A stretch of DNA of 33,077 nucleotides. Origin: Gammaproteobacteria bacterium. GTDB lineage: Bacteria > Pseudomonadota > Gammaproteobacteria > Pseudomonadales > Azotimanducaceae. The notes beneath the pieces were generated by a model. It saw only the letters and a program-made list of their open reading frames with translations. It did not search any database and was not told the origin of the DNA. The position numbers were made by a program, and so were the translations under genes. Shown here piece after piece: positions 32,676 through 33,077 of the stretch. The stretch is taken from positions 1 through 33,077 of the forward strand of contig DTZW01000121.1 in assembly GCA_012961165.1 (NCBI GenBank), given 5' to 3'. The first letter of the stretch is position 1; each line of letters begins with the position of its first letter.

Positions 32676-33077
32676 TTGACTATAGCAATCCTCTACGGCG
32701 CGCCGTTCTCTCTCTTTACGGGGAGGGCAAGAAGTTATCTCATCAAAGCCCATGTTCCTTATCGCGAAACGATGCCAATTACGGAACACTATATAAAGAG
32801 CGTCGCACCAGCGGCTGGCGACAGGCAGAGCATGCCTACCCTGGAATTGCCCGATGGAGAGATTATCCGGGATGGCGTTGCCATCATCGATCACTTCGAG
32901 AACAAAAGCGGTCATGGTTTTTCCCCAGGCACACCAAAACAAAGAGTCATCAACAGACTGCTCGATGTCATCGGTGCAGAGGGCCTGCTTCGTCCCGCCA
33001 TGCACTACCGCTGGAACTTTCCGGAACAGAACCTGGAATTCCTCCGGTTTCACTTCCAGACGGCCATGCCCCAAGGG
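32676..33077 (+). CDS. Glutathione S-transferase-like protein (3'-truncated by window edge)
   Basis: The frame is open from TTG 32676 to the window end (134 codons). AAGGA lies 7 bases before the TTG, and no ATG start is available. The thioredoxin-like N domain reads ILYGAPFSLFTGRARSYLIKAHVPYRE, followed by SMPTLELPDGEIIRDGVAIIDHFE, which carries the GST cis-Pro (MPTLEL) and the D-G-x-x-I-x-D glutathione-contact motif. The start of an all-helical C domain follows (KQRVINRLLDVIGAEGLLRPAMHYRW). It begins 15 bp after the sulfatase stop, so it is co-transcribed. GSTs can conjugate or dehalogenate electrophiles, which would fit the divergent dehalogenase, but the C-terminal substrate site is outside the window. 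Confidence 0.8.
   Translation, partial: MTIAILYGAPFSLFTGRARSYLIKAHVPYRETMPITEHYIKSVAPAAGDRQSMPTLELPDGEIIRDGVAIIDHFENKSGHGFSPGTPKQRVINRLLDVIGAEGLLRPAMHYRWNFPEQNLEFLRFHFQTAMPQG

Noticed and set aside
1-33077. CRISPR arrays, tRNAs, transposases, prophage or defence genes
   Set aside because: None was recognised on either strand; the only tandem repeat is the 2 x 15 bp unit at 29349-29378.

Overview
The window looks like part of a gammaproteobacterial chromosome, probably from a marine or aquatic heterotroph. This rests on a DbpA-type helicase of Pseudomonadota character, PPK1, an Anbu proteasome homologue, three type I sulfatases, a haloalkane dehalogenase and two F420-type LLM oxidoreductases. 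I see no tRNA, rRNA, CRISPR array, transposase or phage gene. The genus cannot be named from the sequence alone.

Layout. (1) 1-1269: 3' part of dbpA. (2) 1558-7472: a compact phosphate/polyphosphate-linked island. A two-gene rightward unit (DUF4956 membrane protein; exported phytase-like/SdiA-regulated-like beta-propeller) meets, stop over stop, a leftward three-gene operon (Shewanella-like phosphatase lipoprotein, polyphosphate kinase PPK1, exported CotH-like kinase-fold protein). All junctions are overlapping or nearly so. (3) 7752-11005: small catabolic accessory genes (EthD-like, cupin, two divergent LLM flavin/F420 oxidoreductases). (4) 11131-16278: an ACAD10/11-like acyl-CoA dehydrogenase, a GMC oxidoreductase and an SDR on the minus strand, divergent from an APH/EcKinase-like phosphotransferase. 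This resembles a split form of the kinase-plus-dehydrogenase logic of ACAD10/11 and LvaA/LvaC. (5) 16283-24002: a seven-gene minus-strand run (RCK potassium channel, NTF2-like, two dienelactone hydrolases, a VOC protein, an atypical M19 dipeptidase lipoprotein, a cytoplasmic sulfatase). (6) 24270-25947: Anbu followed by a transglutaminase-like protein that stops where the much longer DUF2126-type protein would continue; the next ~590 bp hold no gene. (7) 26541-27557: an MDR-type NADP oxidoreductase. (8) 27625-33077: a haloalkane dehalogenase / 4-TM protein / anchored sulfatase operon, divergent from a second exported sulfatase and a GST-like gene cut by the window end.

The strongest candidates for something under-described are the polyphosphate island, in which PPK1 sits in the company usually kept by VTC-type proteins and is bracketed by a predicted extracytoplasmic kinase and phosphatase, and the abbreviated Anbu-transglutaminase pair. 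The M19 protein with two substituted metal ligands and the split ACAD/phosphotransferase module come next. Functions are read from motifs and remembered family patterns; no database search was possible.
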